This document shows, piece after piece, positions 32,130 through 43,401 of a stretch of DNA of 64,000 bases. The stretch is from contig JAHQIW010007046.1 of NCBI GenBank assembly GCA_019055375.1, positions 372,001 to 436,000 on the forward strand, in the 5' to 3' direction. Below the pieces are notes generated by a model. That model ran no database searches. It was not told the DNA's origin and worked only from the letters and a program-made list of their open reading frames with translations. Source of the DNA: Parelaphostrongylus tenuis (Eukaryota > Nematoda > Chromadorea > Rhabditida > Metastrongylidae). The translations under genes and the position numbers were made by a program. Each line of letters starts with the position of its first letter. Position 1 is the first letter of the stretch.

Positions 32130-33180
32130 GAAAACTCCGAGTGTGAAATTATTTTCGCTTCATACAACGAACTATGAAGACCATCTCAGGAGTCAAATTC
32201 AGCTTGGCACCTCGAATTTTCGCTATCTATTAAACATTAATATAAAGCGATCCAGAGACCTCAGCCGTCAAAAAAAGCACTCCGAGTGTGAAACATAAAT
32301 CTATTCTCATTGCTAAAGCGCACTAAGAAGCCCTATTAAGGAAAACAATGCAGTTTGCAATCACCAAAAAAAAAAGCTTTCGAATGACTTCTAAGATCGT
32401 GGAGAAAAAGTTTTGCCTAGCGAAAGAAGACCTCTGCAAAGTTGAGGGAATCAAAATACCCTCGTTGCTGCAAAGGGTCTAAACTTGTTCACGATGAACT
32501 AATCACAGCACTGCTGATCATCGGATTGAAATCAGCATTAAATTGTTAATCAGTGACCAGTTCTTCTTCACAATAATAAATTCTGTTCCTGCTGACAGAA
32601 GTTTCACAATGATGTGAAGTGGAGCAAAACTGTAGAGCCTACTTTGATAGTAGAAACATCACAGAGTAAGATGACGAGAAGACGTCGTGAGATAGTTAAT
32701 CGCATGTTTTTAGTGAGATATTTGAAGCATGGGTTATGTTTCTTCGATACAATAAAAATTCAAGAGATGCACTACATATAAGCATACAAATATTTATGAA
32801 ACCGCTACATAACTCATTGCGGACGGTGAAGATTATCTTGACCCTTAACTCCTTCGAGCTTTTTTTTCGCTATACAGAGCTTTTTTATGAAAAATTAAAT
32901 CGTCGTCCGGGAATTTAGATATCCGCGTTCACTTATGTGCCTCAATTCTCAAAAAAGAGCCTTCCTAGTACACTAAAGCAGCGAAAATTTGTCAAATAAG
33001 AGTGCTTCATTTGCACTGCTAAGGTTTATGGATGGTTTTCCATCATACTCGATCAATACTTAATCAATAGTACAAATCTCGGTAGATGCGAAACTAAATC
33101 TGTTTTTTGAACGTATTCAAAAAATGTTGTAAGGACGAAATTAGAATTGAGTATCACACTCGGAGTTTTCTTCGTACATA
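32130..33180. repeat. Dispersed unknown repeat and partner block
   Basis: 32,130-32,440 holds two units of the GTGTGAAACATAA family. 32,480-33,100 (CTAATCACAGCACTGCTGAT... GGTTTATGGATGG) recurs in diverged form at 34,700-35,150 and partly at 36,020-36,720. Confidence 0.55.
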
Positions 33181-33196
33181 AAGCTAAAAGCTCTAA

Positions 33197-33485
33197 AGCT
33201 CTCGGCGTTGATCAATCCCTGAGGGATGCGCCATGCATTTGACTTCAATTTCTAACTTCGTTTAAGGTGACTGAATGCATATCTGGCCTTTACAATGACT
33301 CGCGGTGGCCTCCCGCTGAACGGAGTCAGTGCTGCTTATCCTCCCAGACAAGTCTGAGACCTGTGTGGTACCAATTTACCGACCCCGGAGGGATGGATGG
33401 ATTGGTGAGCCATGAGCGCGAGATCGAACCAGTGACCTCGTGTGCGACGCAGAGCACCTCTAACCACTGCGCCACATGCGCTCTT
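33197..33485 (-). mobile_element. SINE-1, full length with target-site duplication
   Basis: The same sequence as the 30.3 kb copy with few changes. It is flanked by CTTCGTACATA (33,170-33,180) and CTTCGTGCATA (33,487-33,497), an 11-bp duplication with one mismatch. Confidence 0.85.
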
Positions 33486-33644
33486 GCTTCGTGCATAGGA
33501 GCTATATATATACAGAAAGTGTGCTAGCGTGTAGAGAAAATTCTGTAGCATCAGTGCAATATAGAAAAAGCTAAAGGTTTTTGCGAAACGAAGAAGAAAA
33601 ATTTCTATTAACTAATAAAAACCACGCGCCCCTTGCAAAAATCC

Positions 33645-33648
33645 ATAT

Positions 33649-33721
<73 letters not shown>
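33645..33721. repeat. (TA)n microsatellite
   Basis: About 77 nt of alternating TA with occasional AA interruptions. It is followed by a CATACGCACGTATACATGCG region of alternating purine-pyrimidine. It accounts for the Tyr/Ile-rich frames on both strands. Confidence 0.95.
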
Positions 33722-33920
33722 GAACACATGCATACGCACGTATACATGCGTATGTGCACGTTTTGGAAGACTCATTGTTATGAAATCAGCCAACACAACA
33801 ATATTCACAATGACATTAGTTCTACAAAAACCAGAAACTGTTCAATGATTCTTTTCAAAAATAAGAAAGTCGTTGGATTTTTGACGTGTTTTCGAAAACA
33901 GATATGTGAACGAGTAGTGA

Positions 33921-34620
33921 AAGGGGAGGTAGCGCAGTCATTAGTGACACAGCCAGTGTTTTGAGAAACGAAGTGATAAGCAAGGCGCCAGTTCAAGTTA
34001 CTCGTTCAACACTTTCTTGCGTCGATCAACTGACCATCTAGGAACGCTTTAGTTCGGCTATCACTCAGATTGCAAGGAGGATCGTCTCAACCAGAATTCT
34101 ACGACATCTACGAAGAAGACGAATTCCTCAAGCGACAACCGAGCCAATACGTGATTTCTTCGAGGACCTCTATGACGGATGAATGCGAGGAAACGGAGCG
34201 AATGTAAGAAGTGCAGGGATCCGCAAAGTAAACTGTGCTAATAAGCCATTCAAAAATGTATGAAATAAGAAAAAATACTGATTTCAAAGCGATGACCAAC
34301 CGTGCTTTGACTAGGTCCTGGCAAACGGGTTTCAAAACCCAACACGCAACTATCTAGAAAGAAATAATTTCCTCCGACAGCAAAAAATGAGCACTAAAGC
34401 GATCTTCGCTTATCTAAGTCGTTACGTTGTTCTCTAGATTCCATTTTGTGAGCAAAACATCAGCTCTGATCTCACGGGCGCATTTATGGAGTGATGGAAT
34501 AGAAGCTTTATGTAGAAGCTTCTAAATGACTAAGCTTTGACACCTCATAGAAGCTTCTCGCTGCATATTTCCTCGTGTTTTTTATTTCATAGAGATAACA
34601 GAAAGAATTGGATTAGAAGA
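33921..34620 (+). repeat. SINE-2 head and attached repeat block, copy 2
   Basis: Head GGAGGTAGCGCAGTCATTAG; body phrases GGATCGTCTCAACCAGAATT and CGAATTCCTCAAGCGACAAC. The trailing block with TGTAGAAGCTTCTAAATGAC matches copy 1. Confidence 0.65.
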
Positions 34621-34689
34621 GAAGATCGCTTCAGTGTTCAACTTTTTCTACCGGAGAAAATTAACAACTTCTTCCAAAATAGTTGTGTG

Positions 34690-35540
34690 TCGTTTTGAAA
34701 TCCGTTCACGATATACTAATCACAGCTCGGCTGGTCATCGGATTAAAGTCAGTATTAATCTATTCACTCAGAGATCCGTCTCGTTTGACAATAATAAATT
34801 CTGCATATGTAATAGAAAATGTAAAATTTCTATTACAGTACGCAAACTGGTAGCCAAACGAAAGAGGCTTTAGCGACAGCAGGAACACAACAGGTTGAGA
34901 TTACGAGAGGATGTTGTTGGATCATTTTTTTTTATTCAGCGATATTTTTTTAATCACGAACTGTGCTTTTAGAAACACTAGAAATATTTTCGGCAATTGG
35001 AGACGATAAAATTAAATTGTGTTACACACTCGGCGCGGGATTCTTGCTCGGATAGGGATCGTGAATGGCTGCGTGCACCGGTTTTCGCGTATTCGCAACA
35101 AACGACACTGAAGCCCTTTGTTCGCTTACGGTTTATGGATGGTTTTTTGACATACTTTTAGTATGATAGCATAAGTCTGACTGATTCTGAAGTCGAGTCT
35201 GATTTTGAATAGAATAAAATGTGAATAGAATTTGAATCGAGCGATGTAAGAGCGAAAAGTGGATTCGCACTTCTCAGATTAGGCTTAGTAACGATTGATT
35301 TGGCGATATAAAATAAACATAGAAGCCTGAGACCATAAACGATCGAATGTAACCTCTCCTGGAAATCTAACATGAAAAACCTATAAATTATTACGGAACG
35401 GATGAAAAGCCCCAAATAAGTAATGAAAATAAGCGCCGATTGTGAAAGTCAATTTTATTTTTGCTGCTACAACGCACTAAGAAGGCGTTTTCACGAAACA
35501 AGCAGAGTATTGGATTCGCTGAGAAATGATCTACCGGATT
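34690..35540. repeat. Partner block and dispersed repeat, second set
   Basis: CTAATCACAGCTCGGCTGGT... GAGATTACGAGAGGATGT matches the 32.5 kb block and, more closely, the 36.0-36.3 kb block. 35,430-35,540 is a unit of the GTGTGAAACATAA family. Confidence 0.5.
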
Positions 35541-35739
35541 GCTCAAAATCTAAAGAGAAAAGGAAAGCGTTCTTGTCCCCGAAGGGTTCAAAAACGATGG
35601 GAGATAGTGGCAAAGAACCACTGATTTACAATGACAAAGTTCTAAATAAACCAGACACGGTTAAATGATCCACTCTAGGAGTGGCTATCGTTACGATTTT
35701 GATGCGTTTTAGAGAATAAATATGTGAAGAAGTAGTGCA

Positions 35740-36700
35740 GAACTAGCGCAGTGATTAGTGACACAGTCGATCTGGAAACGAGGTGATAAGCAAGGTGACA
35801 GTCCGAGCTACTCCGTCAATACTTTCTTATATTCGATCAACTGCATGCCTAGGAACGTCTTAGCTCGACTGTCACCCAGACAGAAAGAAGAATCGTCTCA
35901 ACCAGCATTCTACAATATTCACAAAGAATACGAATTCCTCAAGCAACAGTGGAGTAACACGCCTAATCTTTGAGGATGCTTGTGACAGACGAATGAGACG
36001 AAACAACGTGTGTTGGGTTCTTAAACGCGTCCACGATAGACTAATCACAAGGCGGCTGGCGATCGGATAACGTATCAATTCAATCAGAGGTCAGCTTTCT
36101 TGAAAATAATAAACTCTTCATGGATGCTAGAAGTAGTGAAATGACGGAACGTGGTGGCGAAACGAAAGAGGCTATCGCATCAGCAGAAGCATCCCAAGTT
36201 GAGATCACGAGAGGATGTCGTCAGATTATCTTTCTTTTTACTCAATGATGTTTTTGAATCACGAAGTATGTTCTTGGAAAATAAGAGAACATAAAACACG
36301 CATTAAAAACTCAAGCATACAGATATAAAAAGAATTTGTGTACACCTATATGTATATATACACTATATAGATTACAGACACTGACGATGCAGTGTGCTGA
36401 AATCTGTTAGTACAATATTCGGTACAGTCCTGTTATCCCAAATCATTTTTCCTCCCTCTGCGGACACGGTCTTTTTTGCTTTTTTCGCAGTTTTTAGCAA
36501 TCTTTCGATACCGAAAATCTCGACGATTGCAATACTGTGCTTGTTTTCTGAGAAGACCTATTCAGTGCACTGTAGCGACCAAAATAAAATTGAGTTTCAC
36601 ACTGCGCGCGCAGTTTTTGCTCAATAGAGTGCGTGGGTGGTTGCGTGCGTAGGGTTTTGGCAACATTCGCAATAAACGACACCGACGGTTCTTGCTCAGC
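35740..36700 (+). repeat. SINE-2 head and attached repeat block, copy 3
   Basis: Head ACTAGCGCAGTGATTAGTGA; body AGAATCGTCTCAACCAGCAT. It is followed from 36,020 by the partner block (CTAATCACAAGGCGGCTGGC) and then GCGTGGGTGGTTGCGTGCGT, shared with 35.06 kb. Confidence 0.6.
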
Positions 36701-37297
36701 TAGAGACTCAAGGTGGTCCTTTAAAGGACCTTTTTTAGTAGTTACTTTTTAGCATAAATTAGGGTGAGTCTGCAAGTTTGGCTTCGAAACGATCTCCCAG
36801 AGTGCTGCAAAAGCAAAAAGAAAATTACTTTTCGCAATCCTAGGATTATGCTTAGTGACGGTTTATTTGGCGACACTGAATTACGACGAAAGCCTAAGAC
36901 CATAGAACAATAGAACGAAATCTTTTCTGCAATTTTAATACGGTAAAACTAGAGATCAATATAGAACGAGGAAATCAGTTTCGAATAAATGAAAAGAATA
37001 TGCGCCGAATTATATTTTCGTTGCTACAGCACACTAAAAAGGTCTTTTCAGGAAACGTGCACAGTATCGAATTCAGCAATAATTAAGCTATCGAATAATT
37101 ACTAAAAGTCTGAGGAAAAGCGAAGAAGCCCTACTGCTAGACTTATGAAAAATGATTGAAGAAAATGGTAAAGTAACCAGTATTCACAATTGCAACAGTT
37201 CTATATAAACCAGACACTGTTCAATGATGATCCACTCTACAGCGGCGTCCCTTACGTTCTGACGCGCTATCGAAAAAAAAATTTGTAAACAAAATCT

Positions 37298-37545
37298 GGG
37301 GTGGGGCGGCGCAGTGGTTAGTGATGCAGGGTATCTGAAAGCGAAGTGATGAGCGAGGCGCTGGCTCGATCCTCTCTCCCAACACTCCCTTGTGATCAAT
37401 CAACGAACGCATTAAGGAACGCCTAGGCCCGATCACCTCTCGGATCGCCAGGAGAATCGTCTCGACCAGCATTCCATGACCATTCATAAAGAAGACGAAA
37501 TCCTCAAGCTGTAGTCGAACCAACACGTGAAATAGTCGAAGCCCA
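37298..37545 (+). mobile_element. SINE-2, copy 4
   Basis: Head GGGCGGCGCAGTGGTTAGTG; body GAGAATCGTCTCGACCAGCA and GACGAAATCCTCAAGCTG. The GC-rich head is the best preserved of the family. Confidence 0.7.
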
Positions 37546-37553
37546 AGGATGCT

Positions 37554-37719
37554 GAGTGATATGCGAAAATTCCGACTCAGGCGGAAGTTGAACCCACGTC
37601 CCACCCGGAAACTGGTAGCAGAGCGATGGCCTCTATGGGGTTGTGGTAGTACGTGCCTCCAGTATGGGTGAGACGCGGGTTCAACTCCCTTCCGGGATAG
37701 GAAGTTTTGCGTATCACTC
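37554..37719. repeat. Two tRNA-Val-like heads inside a fold-back
   Basis: GAGTGATATGCGAAAATTCC at the left and GGAAGTTTTGCGTATCACTC at the right are inverted copies (about 17 of 20). Inside, a minus-strand B-box region (reverse of GAAGTTGAACCCACGTCCC) faces a plus-strand head (GGGGTTGTGGTAGTACGTGC and CGCGGGTTCAACTCCC). Confidence 0.65.
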
Positions 37720-38029
37720 GCAACGATAATTGCAACACTGCCAGAAGGGCAGAGGGGCAGCAAAAAAGTAGAACGCTGGCTTTTTGTTAAGGGTAAGTAG
37801 AAAGATTCTTGTGCCTCCCGAAAAAGAAGACGTCGCTTAAGAGAAATTGCGCGAGTTATTAATGCTTTGCAGACGACAGCATAACCGATGCCGCCAATAG
37901 CGCGCGATTTTCGTTCTTCAAGGAAGCTTTTTTTCTTTGTTTCGGGAAATATTTTAGGGTTTTCGGGCGATTCTGATGAAACATGATTTTCTCTACAAGT
38001 CCGTATAGTTTTTTGTGCACAGAGAGCTC

Positions 38030-38400
38030 CTATATGCAAAGAAAACTCCGAATGCGAAACGTAATTTCATTTTCGCTCTCACAGTACGCTATGGAAACCT
38101 TTTCGAGAACGTAAGCTTCGAATTCGTCGAAATTTCGGCTATCGAATGAGCCTAGTGTAGCCTTATAAGAAGCGATCCAAAGACTTTAGCTGAGCAAATA
38201 AGACAAACCGAGTGTGAAACATAAATTTATTTTTGCTCCTACATCGGACTACAAATGCGCTTCTGAAGATCAAACGAATTGTCGGAATCGCTGCGATTTC
38301 AGCCTTCGAATGATCGCTTAAATTATAGATAAACAGCTTTGTTTAGTAAAAAAAAAATAACCTTCGAAAGCTTGAGAGCCGCAGTGATCCTCATCGCCCG
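38030..38400 (+). repeat. Dispersed unknown repeat, two tandem units
   Basis: Unit 1 starts ACTCCGAATGCGAAACGTAA and unit 2 starts ACCGAGTGTGAAACATAAAT about 170 nt later. Both run through a Leu/Phe-coding-like T-rich segment to CGAATGA(G/T). This is the clearest place to derive a consensus. Confidence 0.6.
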
Positions 38401-38765
38401 CAAAAGGTCAAAAACGACACAAAAAAACCTCGAAATCAATAAATTAGCTTATATTTATTTTTGATAGCTGCATGACGTCACGAAAAAATTCCAAAGAGGA
38501 CTTGGCAGAAACGATAAATAGCAAAAACCACATTCGAGGGGCCAAATGGGAAATGCCTCGCTCGTGTGTAACACATGTTTGAGGTTACCCGACAAACAGG
38601 ACCCACTTCTTTTTGACCTCCTCATGGATCGATAATCTAATGATGTCTTGATGAGAGTGGCATGAGGATAAAAAACATGGGAACAACGAGAAAAAAAGTA
38701 GGAATTTATGAAAGAAAAAATCCATCCGTTCGGCGCTGGCTGCTTCTCCACCGATTTATTCGCAG

Positions 38766-38990
38766 GTCAAACGGAATGGATCGATATCTAGGCGAAGTTA
38801 AGCTGGACTATGGGAATTCTGTTGTGTCTTGTGACGAGTGCGATCACTCGAAACACCGAGAAGAGCAACAACAACAACAACAACAGCCAGTAGGCGATGG
38901 TGGACTGAGCGACAGCGACGCCAAGATCGATAGCATCGACCAGTGGTGTTGTGTCGCAGCGCGCATTTTGGCGCCAACTTTCCAGCTTCA
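38766..38990 (+). CDS. Isolated coding exon with Gln repeat, family unknown
   Basis: Starts after the good acceptor TTATTCGCAG. The peptide includes MDRYLGEVKLDYGNSVVSCD, a seven-Gln run (CAA repeat at about 38,866), then VGDGGLSDSDAKIDSIDQW. GC content is well above the flanks and codon use looks real. The frame continues without a stop into a mariner fragment at about 38,985, so the exon's own 3' end is lost or undetected. No partner exons were recognised. Confidence 0.5.
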
Positions 38991-39225
38991 AACATTAAAA
39001 GCGCAATCGACCCATGAACTGCTAACGAATGCACAGTGTTGTGGTGGTTTGAGAAGCTTCATAAAGGGCACGAGAGTCTTGAAGATGAGGAACGTCGAGA
39101 AAAAAGGGGACCATTTGAGAACAATCATCGAACCTAATCCTCTAAGTGTATACAAAATATTACGAGGAAACTCAGCGTCGACCGTCCTACGGTCCCGCGC
39201 CATTTGAACAAATTACAAAAGTAAT
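38985..39225 (+). mobile_element. Mariner relic fused to the 38.77 kb exon
   Basis: Encodes, with frame changes, WWFEKLHKGHESLEDEERR, then DHLRTIIEPNPL, like the 2.4 kb copy. It ends in ACAAAAGTAATTGCGG, an internal part of the mariner terminus. 5'-truncated and short. Confidence 0.7.
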
Positions 39226-39344
39226 TGCGGATTCAAATCGGTTTAGATCACAATTACTTTTGAACCGACCATACATTTCTATGTTCGTTTACTCGCATGC
39301 ATTGCACGAAAAGCTTTCGAACATTCTCACGTGTCGCTGCGACT

Positions 39345-39480
39345 GCTGCTTGAAGGCTTTTTCTTTATGGATGAATAGAATGCTGGTCGAGACGATTCTC
39401 TTTGCATTTTCGTGGGTAGCCAAGCTAAGACGTTCCTAAGCATTCATTTGGTTGATTGAGAGTGTTCGGATAGGCTCGGA
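39345..39480 (-). mobile_element. SINE-2 fragment, reverse orientation
   Basis: GCTGCTTGAAGGC and GAATGCTGGTCGAGACGATT are the reverse complement of the SINE-2 body, followed by reversed CTAAGACGTTCCTAAGCATT. Confidence 0.65.
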
Positions 39481-39624
39481 GCAATTGGCTTGCTTTATCA
39501 TCTTCCTTTCTCATACACTGCATCATCAATTACATTGCTACCCCGTCCTAACTTCGATAGTACCAATTTATAATAATTTGTTTTATAATTAAGACGAATA
39601 GCACAGAGTTATTATTAAGAAACT

Positions 39625-39785
39625 TCAATGAGTTAGCGTTTCGAATTCTTCGTCTTCTTCGGAGCCGATGCTTCGAGTCAATTGTGCAAAGTCGTTCATT
39701 CTCGTTGCTGTAGATCTTCGTCTTCGTTGTCGTTCTAGCCGAATTTCTTCGTCAGAGCACCGCCCGATTGAGAAACCTTATCGAA
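39625..39785 (-). CDS. Candidate terminal exon, basic then acidic tail, unknown family
   Basis: Open minus-strand frame ending at TGA (39,625). It includes CSDEEIRLERQRRRRSTATR, then MNDFAQLTRSIGSEEDEEFE and TLTH. An Arg cluster followed by an acidic end is a common nuclear or cytoskeletal tail but diagnoses no family. The acceptor near 39,785 is weak. An RTE element lies just upstream on the same strand and may fill the preceding intron. Confidence 0.4.
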
Positions 39786-39839
39786 CGATGCCTTTATATA
39801 CAGGAGGGTTGTCATACTATTACCTATTGAGAGTGATTT

Positions 39840-41580
39840 GTTATCTCCGGGCAACCTATCATTATCCTGAAGTAGTCGGTCTTATTATTAGCTAGCGCAA
39901 AGCGATAAAGGTTATAAAAAGGGGACATCGCTATTCCTGACAGACACCGATGACCCGTGACACAGTTTGCTGTGGTCCATGCAGCGCAATCCCTTTTGGA
40001 AACCTGCTTGTCTAACTGGCTGTGCTTCATACAATATTCTCGGTATGCGGAGAAGGTGATCTTCGTGAAGACCCTGTAGAGTACACTTAGCAAGCGTATT
40101 TGGTGGTGTCACGAAGATCTGTACTCTCACATTTCTTAGGTATGATGACTGTGTGCGATGTCCTTCATTGGTCAGGAACTTTTTTTTTTTCATTTGATGT
40201 GATGTCGTAGTTTTCGTTTCGAGTGTTTTCTTAAGACCACGCTTCCAATTTCAATATGCGTAATAATTATTATTTGAGCCATGCATGTGCTCGTTATGGT
40301 CAGACTTACAGATGTGATATCATATGTCTTACGAGAAGTAGATGTAGATTGTGAGCAGCGGTTCTAACGATCGGCTGTGATATTATCAGATCTTGGAGCT
40401 GTGCTTTACTTCATGCCTTCAATCTCGATTCAAACTTTAGAGGTCAGAATCCCGGGGTGGTTTCTTACCAGAGAGATTTTCGGGGTCCAGGACGGAGATT
40501 GTGGAGCGGAAGATGTCGGTATAGAACTTATCCGATATCAACTCCATATCATGGCGGAATGAAGTAGTGATCCTTTTCATTTGGGTGTTGGTGGAACATA
40601 ATAGCAGTAGGAATTTCGACGCTATTTCTTCAGACTACATGGATTTCAAACTGTTTCTGATAACTTTACTTCCTACATGATGTAAGTCCTCCTACACAGA
40701 TCTTCTCCAGCTGGCAAATTATCAGCCTAGTTGTGTGTGTTGCAATAGAATCAAACTTCAGTTCTCTTCCTTTTTCGAGCAACTCCATGATGATAATGAG
40801 CATGCGATTTTAAGCTTTTGTTTAGGCTACTACTAGGTCGGCGCAATTTTTGAGTCGGTCCATATTTTTGTTGGTAAGTATATGATCGATCTCCGCGTAA
40901 GTAGTGCCATCAAGAGACTCCCTTATCCATCTATCTACGATTTTCTCTCTTCTAGAAAAAAGACTTTCTTGAAAGAGACGTGCAACCTGTAGAGGTCGTG
41001 CAAGACGGTCTTCGTTCTCATTTCGTTCTCCCATTCCAAATTTTTTTATCCTTTATTCTTTTTTGCTGGACGTACCTAATTTGGCATTGAAGTCTCCAAC
41101 AACGAATTCGTAGGACTTTTTGTTGCAGGTGACTTTTCCAATTTGTAGATCACGTTTGTCTCTCGCCCTCATCAATGGCACAAGTTGGTAAGTAGCAGTT
41201 GATTATACTAACTTTTTTTTGACGCAGAAGTTAGAGGCGAAGTATAGCCAGCTGCGGTGATAGGAATGTGTAAGAAGTGACTAGACGGGAGACGTACGGG
41301 TATACTACCGACACCTCTGAAATTTTGTGACTGAGACTTTGCTTCACGAATAACGAGAGTTCCGTCATCTAATTGTCTTATGCCTATTTTTCTGCTTTTT
41401 GCTTTTTTTAGAGCGATTACATGGAATTCAATGTGACCAGCGGCCTCCATAAGTGCGTAGAGGTCGGCGTTTGAGGAGACTGTTTTCGTGTTATACTTAT
41501 AGAGCAAGAAGCAGTCCCTATGGCAAATCGTGGGCTTGTTTGTTTTTTCCTTCGCCAATGAAGTCCATTAACCCCGAGAT
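39840..41580 (-). mobile_element. RTE retrotransposon: endonuclease and N-terminal reverse transcriptase, degenerate
   Basis: Read right to left it follows RTE order: GLMDFIGEGKNKQAHDLP-like start at 41,570, RQLDDGTLVIREAKSQSQN, then GERNENEDRLARPLQVARLF, GTTYAEIDHILTNK (endonuclease Asp-His) near 40,890, YTDIFRSTISVLDP near 40,500, and EDHLLRIPRILYEAQPVRQA near 40,030. There are several stops and frameshifts. The catalytic YxDD part and 3' end are missing. Confidence 0.85.
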
Positions 41581-41782
41581 TTGATTTGACACATAACAGT
41601 TGGGAACATGTTGCTCTCTCTCTAACAATTTCATTTTCACATTGAAACACGGATGATTTTACGACACATGAACAAATCATAAAAAAAGCCTTCGTAGAAG
41701 TCTCGTTTGTGATATCATACTACATAACTGTAATATGTTTCACCAGAACCCTGAATTTATCCAAAAGAAATACAAAATTTTC

Positions 41783-41830
41783 ATCGCGCGCGACGCGCGA
41801 CGTGGCGACGGTGGCACATACATGTGCCAC
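41783..41830. repeat. CG-rich tract and 20-nt near-palindrome
   Basis: TCGCGCGCGACGCGCGACG is followed by GTGGCACATACATGTGCCAC, which can fold into a nine-pair hairpin. Such CG density is exceptional in this AT-rich window. Confidence 0.6.
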
Positions 41831-42190
41831 TTGGGACTAAGGAGTTAAAAAGCCATGAGCAGCGTTATCGACAAGCTATAGATCTTTATAGGTCATTAGT
41901 GTTCCACAAATAGCTCACAAATGGTTTGCATTGCGTAATCACTCTGCACTGTTGGTCTAAAGGGCAGTCATGTTGAATCACTCCCTAAGGTATGCGATGT
42001 TGGTAGAAGACACGTCACGTAGACGGTCAAGCAGCATTTCGGTGATAGTGAAATGGGCTGAGATGTGTTTCAGCAGATGGAAGACTATTAGGTTTATAAA
42101 CAACGAAATTCTATCGATAGACCGCTTTGTAAACACATAAATAGTGTTGCACAACGTAGAACACTGTAATTGACTACGACATTTGTAAAG

Positions 42191-42580
42191 TCAAAAGCTG
42201 TATTTTGTTTGAATTTTGTTTCTATCGTGAAAAACAATTTTTTCGGTATGATCATTGTTGTGCAGAGATTTGAACAGGGAGGCGTCCTTTAATATAAGCA
42301 CATTCTTTGAGATCTCACCGCTATCGGTACACAATGAACGATTGTAGTTCTTTAATAACAGACGATAATTTCCTGATAAATAAGCTTCAAATTCAAAGAT
42401 TTTGAAGCATTTGTAATGTGTGATTTTTTTGACACCAAATTCGATCTCGTTCATGTCAAAAGGTAAAAACTTAGTGCAAGTTTCAACTGATTTCTGAGAT
42501 TGACGATCAAGCTCCGCGTTTTTTCCGCTGAGATTATGGGAGCATTTGGTTATATTGTGTGAATAGTTTGACCTTCCCAT
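42191..42580 (-). CDS. Single-exon ORF of 129 residues, unknown
   Basis: ATG to TGA without interruption. Residues include MGRSNYSHNITKCSHNLSGK, then DMNEIEFGVKKITHYKCFKI and later GEISKNVLILKDASLFKSLH. Lys/Asn-rich but with varied codons, more coding-like than neighbouring chance frames. No signal peptide, membrane segment or known domain seen. Confidence 0.35.
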   Translation of the reverse strand: MGRSNYSHNITKCSHNLSGKNAELDRQSQKSVETCTKFLPFDMNEIEFGVKKITHYKCFKIFEFEAYLSGNYRLLLKNYNRSLCTDSGEISKNVLILKDASLFKSLHNNDHTEKIVFHDRNKIQTKYSF

Positions 42581-42761
42581 TCTGTAAACTGGTGAGACAG
42601 TCGAAACATTAGCTGCTGCGCATTAACATGTAGTAGTAACCTCCTGTCAGTTTGTCAGGAAAATTGTGAACTTAGAAGTTTGTTGTACAAGTAATGTTCA
42701 GTTTGGAAGACCAAACAGAACTCCTTTTCATTTAGCCGCATCTAACGGTGGGATGATACTG

Positions 42762-42895
42762 TAAATAAACCCACTGATGTAAAGTGATGTGCAAAATTTT
42801 GTGTCAGTCGAGACGTGAACCCTCATTTCATTCTGTCTGGGGGCGCGTGCTCGGACCATTGTACCATGTACGTCTGTTTTGACACCACTCTTTCA
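42762..42895 (-). repeat. tRNA-like element, diverged copy of the 25.1 kb type
   Basis: Left edge AAACCCACTGATGTAAAGTG corresponds to the reversed right edge at 25.2 kb. The interior reverse complement has ATGGTACAATGGTCCGAGCA and GAGGGTTCACGTCTCG as degraded A and B boxes. Confidence 0.5.
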
Positions 42896-43401
42896 GTCAT
42901 AATGTTCAGTCTATTGCAATGTCTACATTAGGACCTAAATATTACATAGGATAAACTTTATTAGCCATAGCAATTTTCGATTAGCAGAAGCCACGAGGAC
43001 TCCAGGCTTAGAGAGCTTTGAAAGGGAACTTTGCTCTACTCCTCTTCTGTGAAACGATTAGTTGTTCAAACTCTAATTGTTGAACTACAGTGCTCAAGTA
43101 CAGCAGATCCTATGGTGTGTAGTTTTCTTACTGACAAAAGTTTCTGGCTGTGAAATTACCTTTGCCGACAATTTTATTCAGCAGATAATTGAGTTTAGTA
43201 TTCTTGATAGCGCTTTTAGCTGATCTATTGCAATGTGGAGATTTACTAAGATCAGTTCAATGTTTTACTTCTTCGATATCTCGATATTACGTAAACATTA
43301 TCTGTGCGCTTTCTTCCGATAAACTAGTTATTTGCCATTCTTCGAAGTGAAACGTAAATTAGTCTTCTTTCTATAATGTTCATGTTGGAATATCGAAGCG
43401 A

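Noticed and set aside
33571..33964. Overlapping frames rich in Tyr and Ile on both strands
   Set aside because: They translate the (TA)n microsatellite.
37221..38039. Longest open frame of the window (272 codons, minus strand)
   Set aside because: It runs through a SINE-2 copy and the tRNA-like fold-back in reverse. Composition follows the repeats and no domain is visible.
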